A stretch of DNA of 64,000 bases, from NCBI GenBank assembly GCA_021613375.1, contig CM038705.1, positions 11,298,711-11,362,710 on the forward strand. Reading direction: 5' to 3'. Source of the stretch: Megaleporinus macrocephalus. Taxonomy: Eukaryota > Chordata > Actinopteri > Characiformes > Anostomidae. The notes below the pieces were generated by a model that was not told the origin of the DNA, searched no databases, and saw nothing but the letters and a program-made list of their open reading frames with translations. Below, one piece after another: positions 1 to 11,511 of this stretch; the stretch's first letter is position 1, and the number at the start of each line of letters is the position of its first letter. The position numbers and the translations under genes were made by a program.

Positions 1-137
1 ACCTGTATAGCTTAACGAAGCAAGCCATATTGCCCCCAGTGCTTATCATACGAGCCTTATGCATATCATAGATCATCATAGAACTGTTCCTCTTTTCGTT
101 GACCCTTCTTTCATTCTTTTTTCATTCTCGTCTGTAG

Positions 138-266
138 GTGCGAACTAAAGACCACCGCTTCGAGAGCGTCAGTCACCTGATCAGTTATCACATGGACAAC
201 CGCCTTCCAATCGTCTCTGCAGGAAGTGAAGTGTGTCTACAGCAGCCGGTGGAGCGCAGAGCCTAA
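138..266 (+). CDS. shc1: SHC1 adaptor protein, last coding exon (partial gene)
   Basis: The exon follows an acceptor (...gtctgtag) and encodes 42 residues before a TAA stop. It begins [20 protein letters not shown] and ends with the QQPVER tail. This is the C-terminal part of the SH2 domain of SHC-transforming protein 1, nearly identical to the mammalian protein. SHC1 is a cytoplasmic adaptor: its SH2 and PTB domains bind phosphotyrosines on activated receptors, and its phosphorylated linker recruits GRB2 to drive Ras-MAPK signalling. The N-terminal PTB and CH1 regions lie to the left of the window. No frame damage is visible. SHC2-4 have similar SH2 domains, but the tail and the linkage to LENEP and PBXIP1 favour SHC1. 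Confidence 0.93.
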   Translation: MRTKDHRFESVSHLISYHMDNRLPIVSAGSEVCLQQPVERRA

Positions 267-1547
267 AGGGGGAGTCATGCCCCATCACGTGTCAGACACA
301 CCCCATTCTTCTGGCATTCTGTCTGCAGAGAACACTCCTTCCTTTCCCATCTCTGACTCTTCTGACTAGAACTCTTCCAGAGAATGGCTAACTGTTTCTG
401 TTGTTTGTTTGTTTTTTACCGGAAGGGTGAACGAATCATTTTCTCAAAGGAAAAAAAAGGAACACTGAGCTTTGTACTTTTGTCAATCTATCATGAAACT
501 TGGAAGTGATGCAATCATTGGACTCAAGGACCAGAAGTTCACACCAACTGAATTAGGCTTTAAGAAAAAGCAAGATTCCAATAAAGGAAAAAAAAGCCAA
601 AAAAGAGACAAGAATAGCCAACAAAACTGGTGTAGAGTTAGCGTGATGTCACTTCGTCTACACAGCGTCCTGAGTTAAGACTGAGCTGGTTACCACAGCA
701 GCAAGTCTGGGCATTTTCGAGGAGTCATGTTATATGACTCAGGTGAACAGAACTGTGTAGCACTCCAAAGATTGAGACTTGGCATCCAGTGGCTTGATGA
801 TTTTTTTTTTTCCTCAGAAAGGCTTGAAGCTTAATCTCAATCAGCCGGCACTAGACCCCGCGGTTAGTCAGGCCCGAATTCTGACGCTGGTTTTTGGATG
901 AACGCTATTTGGAACTCTTGCAGCCTCTTTAACAGATTGCTTCTCACAGCCTACAGAAGTCCTAGTGGTGTATCATCCACCTGTTCCACTTGCTTCTCTG
1001 GTGGTCCCTTTTCCAAGCATTAGAAACTCTCTGAACCTTGCAGCAGCTCTTAATTCAGAAAGGAAGAAGTCCTAGCCAGCTGCAGATGGAATAAAGAGAA
1101 GCTGAAGTAGAACCTGTTCATAGAGACTCGTTCACAGTTCCCCCCAAAATAATGAACCCAGCCCAGGAGAAGGACCACGACTACAGGAGAAACACAATGG
1201 AAGTCTATAAACTGGCTGCTTGGTGAGGATCTGCTGATCTGAGGAGAGCAGATAACAAAAAATGACTGTGGAGTTGTGCCAAGCGATATAATGACTCAAA
1301 ATAGGGGGGAAAAATCCAAATCAGGCTTCTCTATGATGTCATCTAAAAGAGGGATTTGCGTTCTACAGTGATGTCATCGCCTAGAGCAAGCTGACATCAT
1401 CAACCGGCTTTATACTTGTTGCATACATCCTCTTACTGTAGATTTCGATTTCTTTCTTTCTCTCTTTCTTTTTTTTTCTGTTCGCATCGACAATCTTATC
1501 TCCATGTGTGCTAGAGTCTGGACTCCTTAAAGAATGGACGATGAAAA

Positions 1548-1583
1548 GCGATGATGATGATGATGATCATGATGATGATGATG
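1548..1583 (+). repeat. (GAT)n microsatellite
   Basis: An interrupted run of GAT/ATG triplets. In one frame it reads as an Asp-rich stretch, but no gene supports translation. Confidence 0.8.
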
Positions 1584-1937
1584 AATGGGTGAAGGCCCAA
1601 TCAGTGATGCTCATAAAAGAGACATTATGTTTGAATACAATGCACACTTGTGAAAGTAGAGTAGCATTAAGAGTCTGTCAAATGTCTAGCGCCTTCGCAC
1701 TATAGTGAACTTGTCTGGGAGGGGGGAGGAACAGGTCCTCCAAGTGAACTCCAGGGGGTGTGGTCATTTCGGGCGAGTCAGCCTACAATATGCAGTTTTT
1801 ACGAACGCCACACGAGTGGTGAAAGGACACGGAGTTTCTACTTCCTTTCCTTTTTTTCACCGTTTTACGTTCCTGTATGAATTGTGCCTTTTTAGTCAAT
1901 ACAGTCACATCAGTAGATCGCAGTAGTGTTACGTATT

Positions 1938-1962
1938 GAAGAAGAAGAAGAAGAAGAAGAAG
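1938..1962 (+). repeat. (GAA)8 microsatellite
   Basis: About eight uninterrupted GAA units. Confidence 0.9.
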
Positions 1963-2841
1963 ACAAAGAAACGGGGAAAACAAATCTTCTTGCCAAAAAT
2001 TCCACTGCAAAAATACTACACAAGCTTAGTCAGCCTTAGTCCAGGTTTAGGTGATGGCAATCCCTAGTCTTCTTGCACATTCTCTCTTAAGCCTGCTGTT
2101 CAGTTGTGCTCGTGGTTTAGTGCTGATCTGTGACTTAATGAAACTAGATAGTTGTTTTTGTTTTTGTTTTTACTTCTCAGATTGCTATGAATCAACGCTC
2201 ACCTGTGATACTGTTTCTGTTTATATAGAAATGGCCGACAGACTTCTAAGAACATGTACATATGCTGTAGATGTGCACGTAACAAAGTGTTTATCATGTC
2301 CAGACCCACGGTGGCCTGTACGTCTGGATGTGGTCAGACAGCTCAGTTTTGAATGTTGCCGTCGACCGAGTACCGTCGCTCTTGGGATTCAGAAAGATGA
2401 TCATGGATGAATTTGAAATGTTGATAGTGGGTTTTACTTTTTTTATATAGCTTTGTTTCTCCCTTAAAAACAAAAACATCAACCCAAAAAGCCTTGTAGC
2501 TACAGTGTTTTATAATTATTGTGTTTTTAATTATTATTATTTGGACACTGTTTACAAGCACCGGCTGCCCTTAACATATGGTCAGTAGAAATGGTCCAAA
2601 ATGCACATTAACGTGCAGTACAAATTTAAGAACACTTTACTAAAGGGCAGCATTCGTAAAACCACATGACTCAGCTTGCATAAAGGTTTATATATGTTAT
2701 ATTACACAAATTCCACACATGAATCTTTTCAGCATAACCAGTTTGACCATACATTCAATCGTTAGCTCTACTGGAACGTCTTTGTACTTGGACACACGTG
2801 TTAATTAATTCCATCACAATATGACACAGTCCGTTTTTAGT

Positions 2842-3300
2842 AAGTACACTACCGCTCAAAGGTTTGGGATCACAGTGAAATGTTCTTGTTTTCAATGTAT
2901 CTTCCTTCCTTAACACAACAATGGACTGACGGGTCTCTAAAGAAAGTTGTTTCTTTCTGGTCATTTTGAGTCGGTCAGCAAGCCGTCAACTGCTGATGCT
3001 TCAGATACTAAACTAACCTAGAATGTTGTTCCCTTTTATACTCACTTATTAGTAGAATGTTTTTCAGCTGTGCATCACAATTGAGCAAGAGTGTCCTAAC
3101 AACCAATTAACCCAATAACATCCTTAACTTGGATTGGTGGCCGTACCAGGAGATTTAGACAGAGGACTGAGAATTACTGATAATAGGACTATATGCAAAA
3201 TAAGCCTCTATACAAAAATAGACCTTAATACAAACATTTTTATTCTTTAAAAATCATCCGATACACTTACATTAATTGTGAAATGGATAATATTGTTTGT
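2842..3300 (-). mobile_element. Tc1-like transposon fragment, right end truncated
   Basis: The left end reads like a fish Tc1 terminal repeat (acactaccgctcaaaggttt). A minus-strand frame at about 2755-2964 has a Tc1-type helix-turn-helix start (LSLETRQSIVVLRK). The interior from about 2985 to 3295 matches 39550-39880 closely, so two copies of one family are present. This copy has the outer end that the other lacks. Confidence 0.7.
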
Positions 3301-4350
3301 GAATTGCATGAAAAGTGTATATATACATAGTGTATATATAAAATAGTCAGTACACCACTTACCAACTGCGTGTCTGATTACAAGGAAAGCATAATTAGTC
3401 CTGTTTTATTGGATTTAGTGTAGCACAATAAAAAAAATCAATGAATTCTTAGTTTTTGATAATATTTTTAAAAATATAGGCTTACTTTGTTGTAACTTAT
3501 CAGAGGTCAGAACAGTTTTATGGTGTATCTTAACAAGTAAATCAACATTATCATAATGATATCAGTCCAAGGTAAACTGAATCAGCTGAACCAAGACTCT
3601 GAAACAACTGTTGACCTCAGCATTGCACCATGAAGACTGCTTGGTGCCCAGTCTACTCTTTCCTAAAAGTTTATTGTCAGTTTAAAGAAATCTGAATGAA
3701 TGGATATACTCAACATATTTAAAATGCTAATGAAAATGTATTTAAATAAAGAAGGAATTGTAGAATACTGCATTATGTCAAGGGTGTATTGAAATACTTC
3801 ATACGACAATAATAGGCTTGGACACAAACCATGCATGGTATGTGATTGACCTTCCAAGAGGCAGCTTTGCTCTGCAAGTACTATAACAACTGATCATCAG
3901 TAGTCATGAATGGCTTATGAATGCTGTCCTAAAGTAAAGTGTTCTTCATTTTAAACCAATACTATTCTTGTTTATCTTTCTCCTACGAAGTATCTTATTG
4001 GATGTCATCATTTCAGAGGGTTTTGTTTTGACAGTGACGGACTGTAAGTTCAGCGGTCGGGATGTCGTCATGGTTTCCTCGCAGAGTGGCCAAAGGACAG
4101 TGTACAAATGTGAGAGTCCTAGAGCGTGTGGGTTACACACGTCTACTATTAGTGCGTCTGCTCGGCTGCTAGCTACACAACAACTGCTTTTGCGTTTCAG
4201 TTTCCAGATGTCAGCAGGCTGCCAGCAGTGATGTGGAGAGCAGGCCGGCTCAATCTGAGGCTCCGTGCCGCGTGTGTAATTAGATTGCTGTGTACTTTTT
4301 TTTTTTAAATCCTCAAATCTATTTGATGTCTTCACTCCAGTGCGTTCGTA
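3301..4350. other. Spacer without recognisable gene
   Basis: AT-rich sequence with short TATA-rich stretches near 3315-3345. The overlapping open frames at 3946-4359 and 3968-4231 have no domain or splice support. Confidence 0.4.
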
Positions 4351-4352
4351 TT

Positions 4353-4434
4353 GTAACAAACTGAAATAGTATCACTAAATACTATAAGTAGTTACTATAA
4401 GTTCAGATTTAGTGATACTATTTCAGTTTGTTAC
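4353..4434. repeat. 28-bp inverted repeat (hairpin)
   Basis: Arms at 4353-4380 and 4407-4434 are perfect reverse complements, separated by a 26-base spacer. It could be a very small non-autonomous transposon or a local inverted duplication. No target duplication was identified. Confidence 0.85.
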
Positions 4435-4639
4435 AGAATCTTACAGAAGTGGGCATAGTGGTCAGAGTTGACTGGTGATGTGTGCCATCCGTAGTTTGAC
4501 CCATGTATAAACGATAAATATATATGTAAAATTTCCAGTCAGAATGGCCATTGATTATATTTAACATAGAATTACACACAAGCCTGAACAGCTAAACATG
4601 TTTCTGTATGTGTTGTGTCCACTCTGCCTTTATTGTAGC

Positions 4640-4880
4640 TTCCATTCATCTCAGGAGGCTAACTTTCAGTGTTTCAGAGAAATCTGCAGAGGTATTTTTC
4701 CACCTCTCCTAGAAGTTCTGCTCCAAGCAGTCCCAAACACATTCAGTGATGTTGAGGTCTGGGCTCAGGGGTGGTCAGCCCATTGTTCTAAGAACACCAG
4801 CAGCTTCTTTGTTTGATTTTCGGTTGTAATCCTCTCAGAAATGTTTGAATGGCCGTTTTGACTGAAAATTAAATATATGG
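4640..4880 (-). mobile_element. Dispersed DNA-transposon (Tc1-like) fragment
   Basis: The phrase around gttgaggtctgggctcaggg (4751 onward) and the following stretch are familiar from abundant fish Tc1-type repeats in antisense orientation. The ends are not defined. Assignment rests on recall of the family and not on terminal repeats seen here. Confidence 0.45.
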
Positions 4881-4906
4881 ATGGTGGTCTCTGGCCTTTT
4901 GTATAG

Positions 4907-4975
4907 CAGTGTGTGTGTGTGTGTGTGTATGTGTGTATATATATATGTGTGTGTGTGTGAGTGAGTGTGTGAGAG
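4907..4975. repeat. (GT)n/(TA)n compound microsatellite
   Basis: Runs of GT interrupted by TATA tracts, ending in GTGAGAGAG. Confidence 0.85.
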
Positions 4976-5554
4976 AGCCAAGAAGGCCTGGAATGACCCG
5001 GCCTGCTCAGCCTTACTGGCTCATTAGCAGCTCGTTTTCATACTCCACGTTAGCCTTCTGTTGCATGAAAATACTCTGCACTCTTTGTGTTCATGTGATT
5101 GTGCTTTTTCGTTTTTTGTTGGGTTTTTTAAGGGAGGTTATTTTGGCTTTTGTTTTTTTTTTGGTGTTATAGCTGGTTGTAGTTGTATGCATTTTTCAAA
5201 CCAAAGGTTTAATTCTCTTTACCTGCACAAATGTTGATTTTTATGTTGCATTTTTTTTACCTTAGATTTGTTTTAATATTCATTTTAATGTTGTTCTTGG
5301 GGGGGAAATATATATATATGTTTACATATGTATCTGGAACTATAGATTGCATATATATATATAAATACATATCATCTGTTTTAGACGTTGAGCATTTTAT
5401 TGATTTGGCTGTCGACTACAGGTTTGATGGGTCCTTTCCTCTTACTGATTGGATTGCTATGAACATTGTGAATGACTTACATGTATTCTTTCTGATCTGT
5501 CTAGCTCTGATTCTTTTTGAATGCACTTCAAATCATCAGATGTCAGGGGATAAA

Positions 5555-5700
5555 ACTTCTATCTTACGTTTACACTCTTATCCAAAGCGACTTACACTTT
5601 AACTATAGTACAGAGGTAGGCAGGAGTAGCGTCAGGAGTCTAACCTAGTGACTCTTGTTGGTTAGAGTGAGGGTTTTCCTGTCTAGGTGGTGTTTAAACC
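5555..5700. repeat. Dispersed fish repeat
   Basis: Contains ttatccaaagcgacttaca-like sequence, a hallmark of a very common teleost interspersed repeat. Boundaries are approximate. Confidence 0.5.
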
Positions 5701-5799
5701 CCAGTTTGCTGGTTTCTGATATGTAGGGCTTCAGACATGAGCAGTTTGCATAGGATAGTTTCACTTTGTATCTGTATCCGTTGTATATTATATTAGTAA

Positions 5800-6210
5800 A
5801 GTTAGCAAAGTTTTAGAACTTATATTTTAGCTTTATTAACACAATAAGATAGCTAGCATATTATGCAGTCCCAGGGATATCATCTAATCTTAACCTGAGG
5901 TCAACATACAGCTGTGTTGTTCCTAAACTTCCACTACTTTGCTACTGCTAATATAAAAAGATGCTGCTACTGAAGTAAGAAAGTTCTGGAAAGAATATTT
6001 TAGCTTTAATGACAAAGTACGTTAGCTAGCATATAGTGCAGTCCCAAGGACACCATCCAGTCTTGACCTGGGGATGTGATACAGTTGTGTGTCCCTGAAA
6101 TTTCATTATTGTGTTACCTCAGAAGCAGCATTTAATATTAACAGGAGAAATTAAGTTCTGGAGCTTTTGACTTTAATGGTACTATAAGCTAGCTAGCGTA
6201 TTACGTATAA
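5800..6210. repeat. Degenerate tandem repeat, unit about 170 bp
   Basis: The phrase ttttagctttaatgacaaag...gctagcatat...gcagtccca recurs at about 5826 and 6000, with a weaker third copy near 6165. This makes roughly 2.5 diverged units. Confidence 0.65.
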
Positions 6211-6624
6211 TAAAGAGGCCCTGGGGCCAAAATGTAACCGATGTTACGTCTATTGTCCCTCATACAGGGACGCCCCAATAATCACCTGACTAAGATAACC
6301 TGCTGTATCTTGAAGGTGGAAGCCGCTTTTGAAACAAAGTGCTTTTATAGGGTCATATTTATTAGCCTCTATATCATTACATTTATTTAACACTTTTTAT
6401 GATGTGCAAAGCATTCTGGGAACTGTAGTGTAAAAATTGTGTTTTTCACCCTCAAATGAATTGTACAAGTTGAAAGATATTAATTAAGTAGAAATGAAAG
6501 AGTCTTTGCCGTAGGTCTTGTCCTGGGGGCTGGTAAAGGAAAATCAAGACCCTGGCTGATCCAATTGGATGGAAATAACAGGGCAGAGTCTACCTCTGGG
6601 CAGTGATTGGTCAGGAATTGTGAA

Positions 6625-7740
6625 TGGCAAGGCAAGTTTATGTATAAGTTTGTATAGCGCTTTTATACACTATGATCTAGCACCTCAGAAAGGCTTTTGC
6701 AATGATGGTTACAATTTAAAGAAGAAAGAATTACGGAGACGTACGATTGCGGTTCTACTCGAGACATGTCCAGCGCGTGAAGAGCACTAAAAGCTACCGC
6801 GATCACTGAATTTCAAGTAAAACCAGCCTCTAAGCTGGGATACCCAGTTCTTGCAAAACTTTTAGAACCTCCAAGGAGTTGATGAGGCATAGGAGAACAA
6901 TGAAATGTCATATGAATCAAAAATTAAATAAAAATCTGAAAACCTAAAATTAAAACAAAGGATGTGGGAGTACAAAGCATAAAAGAAAATATGAAGAAGG
7001 ACCGCACCGGGGATTTAGCCAAAAACATTTAATTCATTTTATTAGCCTTTAAAAGATCAAATAAAAATAAGTGGTAAAACATATAAGGAAGTTAAAATAA
7101 AGGTAATACAAACAAACATGAGCTTTTTAAGTGTACAAGGCAGTGAGACTAAAGCGGAAGGTTCAGAGCCTTAATCAAGGGTACATAAACAGAAAGTGTT
7201 TAACCTGAAATTAAGAATTGAAATCCAAGAGAATCTAAGATTCTAAGAAGTTACCTTAAATCATAAGTTTATTAAAGTCATGGAACTAAAATATTAGGTA
7301 TTCTGGGCCAAAACCATTCAGTGATTTATAGACTAGTCGCAGCACTTCAAACTCCATTCGGGAACCAACCGGAGGACTAGCGTGAACGTTTTAGAACTGG
7401 AGTGATTTTCTATTAGTCCTGGTTAAAACTCTAGCAGCAGCATTCTGAATGATCTGTAGCTGTGTAATGTTCTTATTTGGGTAAGTCCAGTTAAGAGACC
7501 ATTATAATAGTCCACCCTGATGGAGATACAGGCATGGATGAGCTTCTCTAGATCTTGTTGGGACACCAACCCCTTAACTCTGGCTATATTTTTGATAATA
7601 AAAGGTTGTTTTAGTGATTGCTTTGAAATTGCTAGTAAAGGTTTGAGTCAACCTGGCAGAAGGTTCACTAAAGCTTCCATGAGGATTGTTTGTGAGGGAA
7701 TATTCTGGCAAACTGATGAGGCGAATAAGATATTTGATGA
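6625..7740. repeat. Mid-repetitive retroelement-like sequence
   Basis: Starts with a familiar fish motif (gcaagtttatgtataagttt...tatagcgcttttat). From about 7310 it carries a stretch ('ccattcagtgatttatagac', 'agcattctgaatgatctgta') that is common in teleost genomes. Superfamily is uncertain, and the open frame at 7520-7744 is part of the repeat. Confidence 0.45.
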
Positions 7741-7744
7741 ATAG

Positions 7745-8400
7745 CATTCAAAATGCCCCCTTAAAACTAACACCCAAATAGCAAACACACTGTAAATGAG
7801 TAACATGCTTATCTGTACTTCTGTTTTGGTAGGCAAAGAAGTTCTGACCATGACAGTCTAGAGGTATTAGGCAAATCTGAGGTCAGTCCAGAGGCCTTGG
7901 CTTCAAGTTTCGATGAACTTGATCCCTCATTTAGAAGAACAGTACATACCTTACCCTACCACTCATACATTAGTCTGTAGACACTGTTCTCAGATGCCTA
8001 CAGTATCACAGTCTTTGCTGTTGAAGGAATTTAAGAGCAGGCCTTTGCTTTCACACAGATGCAGTGGGAGATCAACTGACCCCCATATATGGCTTCCTAA
8101 CCCGCATTAGAACAAAAGCTGATAGTTCCAGAGGGGACAGAATCAACAGTCTGGTATGTGTTTGGGGGAAATGTTTTGACAGAAGGATTCAGGATCTTTC
8201 CCGAAAACAAAGCGGGAATTAGAGGCAGACAATGGGAGAGATTGAAGCCGTTGAGGTTTGTACAGTAGAATGGACGCATAATGGTAGGAAGTGGGCTGCC
8301 AGGCTGGTACGTTCCAGAGCCTAATATAACCTATCCAGACTGAGAGAGAGGGGGCCAGAGGGGCACAGGGGCTGCACACACTGCTCGCAACAGCTGCTGT
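7745..8400. other. Upstream flank of lenep, no gene recognised
   Basis: Non-repetitive sequence. The overlapping short minus-strand frames at 8097-8379 show no domain. Confidence 0.35.
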
Positions 8401-8589
8401 AGAGGCAGCAGGAAGAAAGAGTGTTGGGATCAGAGGTTCCGAGCTCGGTCAACATCTTCACCTCAAGAGGAGGTCACGTTTGAATACTTGGAGAAGAAAC
8501 ACCGGGGAACCTTCACCACGCAGGAACAAACGGGTACCCGTGCTTCCCTCTCCCGCTCCCTCTGGCCTTTCATCCTCCGCTCCTTCCAG

Positions 8590-8781
8590 ATGCACCCGCA
8601 GCGCCCCTTGCCCCAGGCCATGCCCTCCTCCCTGGGGCAGAACCTGAGGGACGCCGCTTACGGCTTTGGCCGCTCAAAGAACCTGCTGGGAGGGAACATT
8701 GCTTACGGGGTCATCCAGTCTCTGAAAGAGTGCCTCTACTTTCTGCTCTGCTGCTGGTGCATCAAGGAGATCCTGGACTGA
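8590..8781 (+). CDS. lenep: Lens epithelial protein LEP503 homologue
   Basis: A single-exon gene of 63 codons. It opens MHPQRPLPQAMPSSLGQNLR and ends with the hallmark CCWCIKEILD. Mammalian LENEP is 61 residues with nearly the same C-terminal ten residues (CCWCIKELLD). LENEP is a small protein described from lens epithelium; its biochemical role is poorly known. The C-terminal third (YFLLCCWC) is hydrophobic and cysteine-rich, which could favour membrane association or acylation (inference). The frame is open upstream to at least 8431, but the ATG at 8590 gives the family length and is preferred. In human, LENEP lies in the same SHC1-PBXIP1 neighbourhood, which supports orthology. Confidence 0.85.
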   Translation: MHPQRPLPQAMPSSLGQNLRDAAYGFGRSKNLLGGNIAYGVIQSLKECLYFLLCCWCIKEILD

Positions 8782-9500
8782 GGCAGAAGACGAAGCAGGC
8801 AACAGGCTAGAAAAGCTATAACAATAGTATTAGTTCCAAATGGCATCTATACTCCACGGCATGTTCCTCGGCTATCGTTCGGGGTTTCCACACCTCGTGG
8901 CTCCTCTAACTGGAGATTTGGAAAACGGAGGGATCTCGCTCACTTTGTATGACGTTTGCCTCCTAACATTTTGGGTTTGGAGCCTGATGGTGCACTGAGG
9001 AACCTGCTGTTCCAGGTAAGTAGGTGCTGAAATGAGCGTCTCACTACTTTTAGGATGAGAAAGGGGAATCGACTGAAATAATGAACGCTATCTGTTGCCA
9101 TGCCAATCAAACATAATAGCTTTAGTTGCAAATGAACCATCTGCAAGATGTGATCTTTGACAGTCATGGATGTACAAGCTTTCAAGCCACAATCAGAGAG
9201 AGACCCATTTCTCTACACATTATTCAATCACGACAGCATGTAGGAGTGTAATCACGATCTGCCAAGCACTGTCACTGGAAAATGAGCTAGAAATTAATTA
9301 ACCCAGACTCACACTGCCTAGAAGCATGTAGGAAAGTGAATACCACCAACTGCCAGTAAACTGTACACCAGTCTTAAACGAGAATTCCACTGATTTCTGA
9401 AAATGTCTATAAACCCAGAGCTGTTTGATGTTAAATGCTTTATTTCAGAGACACTAGAGTAAGAATTGTCCACATTAGCTGAGTAACACTCAGTATGGAA
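8782..9500 (+). other. lenep 3' flank with strong splice donor at 9016
   Basis: A consensus donor, CCAG|gtaagtag, lies after base 9015. It is preceded by a short open, protein-like frame from 8952 (NILGLEPDGALRNLLFQ). It may be an exon end of a lenep transcript or of an unrelated gene (see 11175). Confidence 0.3.
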
Positions 9501-9961
9501 TAGGGGTGTGCCATATCGTATCGTACACAATAATATCGCCCATTCCTAATTATCACATCAGGGTACTACTTTTACTGTTTTTAGAAAAAGAAGAATTCAC
9601 ACTTTTCTCATTTCCCATTATATATCTACTAGAGACAGATCTGTCCAGTATCATTCACTTTACTTCAGTCCTGGATATATGGAGATATTTGGAGTGTATT
9701 ATTTAGTATCGTGACATTCTGGATCATTGACTTCTGTTACAATCTGATGACAATTCTTGTATTTTTTAATATCTCAGTTAGGAGTGCCATATCATATTGT
9801 ATGCAATAATAAAATGTAATTTTCATTTTGTAGCAGTAGTGTATTCTAATTTTTTTTTTAATTCAATGTTTTGTCATATCGCCAAGATTATCGTGATCGC
9901 AAAAATACCATAAAATATCATGATATTATTGTAGGGCCATATCGCCCACCCCTATAATAGA
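9501..9961. mobile_element. Non-autonomous hAT-like element
   Basis: The left end taggggtgtgccatatcg and the right end ccatatcgcccacccctata form imperfect terminal inverted repeats around AT-rich sequence with internal 'ccatatcatat' motifs. Flanks gtatggaa (9493-9500) and gtatgaaa (9962-9969) match 7 of 8 and may be a target duplication, although the right terminus would then carry seven extra bases. Confidence 0.6.
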
Positions 9962-9969
9962 GTATGAAA

Positions 9970-11160
9970 ATACCAGCTTTGCAATCCAGCTTCCAGGTCG
10001 GGCTCCACTGTCAGGCCATTTCTCGGATTTCTTTGCTAGTTTGCTGCCGAGCTTGCCATTTACCTGTATGCCGCAAGAGGGTGGTCCCACTTCTGACACC
10101 AAATGTAGCCACAGTATAGTGCAGACCACCGCTCGGCGCTATAGAACAACAAGGATAGCAGGCAGGTCCCCAAGAGCCACACAGGAACTATTTACATGTT
10201 TGAAGTCTCTCTTGTCTGGCAGTTTTACGAGGGGGCTCCGCGCTCGCCGCTCCTCATGGCCACGCCTTGCGGGACACTACAATGTAATGTGCGTATTAAA
10301 GCTGTCCAAAGAAAAACAAGAGGTATCTCCAAAATACTTTCCATGCAAGTTTCTGGAAACGGATTGATCTCAAAGCACTTTCATTGGGCCAGTCATCAAT
10401 CAACTGTAGAGTTCTAATTAAGTACAAATAAAAAAAATGAAGACTTTGTTTTTATTTGATATGTATGTGGTCTGTATAGAACATACTAATAATATAGTAT
10501 ATGTATCTCCAAAATGGTAACTTCATGGGAGATCCATTCACTGGAAGTTAATGGAACCAGAAATTTTTTCAAGACATTTTCAAGCATTTTTATTGGTCAA
10601 TTCATCATTAATATGTTCACACCGTGTAATCAACAGCTGATGTGTACCAATGATGCAGAAATATGAAAAACTGACAAATATAATTCTCATATAATCTCAT
10701 ATTATGAACCTCTAGCTTGTGTTATCAAGATGTTCAGGTTGCTCCTGCAGATCTAGTCACACTGCAAAGAGTTTAGGAGTACGTGAACGTTGGATTGTTA
10801 TGGTAGATGATATCTGCACAGATTTCCAGGAGCATGATTGGTCTCTCTGACATTCCTGACCCGAAGCCACTGAATTAGTTTTAATTTATCACTAGCTGTC
10901 CTTTTTCCAAGTGCAGAGGATGTGAGTTAAGAGGAAATCTTATAAACGGCCTACAAAGTAGACACGGATGTTAACGTTATAAGATTCAGGTGGAATTCCC
11001 CTGTAAACAAAACCAAAGTGCCTGTTGGTGACTGTTCCACTAGATGGCGCACTAGTAAATCAAGACAGATCTGCCTGACAGATCAAACAACATTCATGTT
11101 CCCTCAAAACTGAGCAGTGGAAGCTGTAAACGTTGAGCTGTGTGTAGAAATTTGATTCTG
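9970..11160. other. Spacer, possible short LTR remnant near 10106-10281
   Basis: The stretch from tgtagccaca (10106) to gggacactaca (10281) begins TGTAG and ends CTACA, and is preceded by a purine-rich tract. This resembles a retroelement LTR boundary, but no target duplication or coding region supports it. The remainder shows no recognisable feature. Confidence 0.25.
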
Positions 11161-11174
11161 GCTCTACTTTTCAG

Positions 11175-11386
11175 AGTGTCCGTGATGTTTTGACGTGGCA
11201 GAAAAGCTGGACAACAGATGCGGTGAGGAGAACGGCCTTATCATGCTCAGGATCCCAAGAGACGAAGCAGTGGTCCCTGAGGACGAGAGGCTGGATGACC
11301 TGCAGTGAACCTGAACTTGAGTGTGGAGCGTCACAGTACTGCGAGCATGTGGTGGATGCTGACTGCGGCGGCTGCTTTCTAATAAA
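11175..11386 (+). pseudogene. Orphan coding-like terminal exon with poly(A) signal, frame disrupted
   Basis: A good acceptor (ggctctacttttcag) ends at 11174. From 11192 to a TGA at 11306-11308 one frame is convincingly protein-like: it includes KLDNRCGEENGLIMLRIPRD and ends ERLDDLQ. AATAAA follows at 11381-11386, as expected for a terminal exon. In that frame, however, a TGA occurs at 11183-11185, just after the acceptor. The upstream part (SVRDV) reads in another frame, so there is a shift near the TTTT run at 11188-11191, or a different acceptor (AG at 11200-11201) is used. I do not recognise the protein. It may be a decayed gene, a sequencing error, or an alternative 3' exon. Confidence 0.45.
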
Positions 11387-11511
11387 TGCAATGTTTTAAA
11401 GCACGTATGGCTTCTCGCTGCTACTTTACACTGATCAGTTTTCACCTAGACCTCCAGGTCATCCCACATCAGTAAGTTCTTCACAATGTTCTGAAGAGAA
11501 TATTATCCTGT

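Larger units (their letters stand above)
267..2600 (+). other. Presumed shc1 3' UTR and flank
   Basis: No convincing coding sequence follows the shc1 stop. The region is mostly single-copy and AT-leaning with pyrimidine tracts near 1445-1480. An AATAAA occurs near 1090, but the true cleavage site cannot be told from sequence alone. Short open frames here (for example 2051-2410) lack recognisable domains and look like chance. Confidence 0.4.

Noticed and set aside
2051..2410. 119-codon frame after shc1
   Set aside because: No domain, no splice signals, composition typical of non-coding AT-rich DNA.
11190..11399. 69-codon frame as the real product of the orphan exon
   Set aside because: It runs through the stop and poly(A) signal of a much more protein-like frame in the same stretch.
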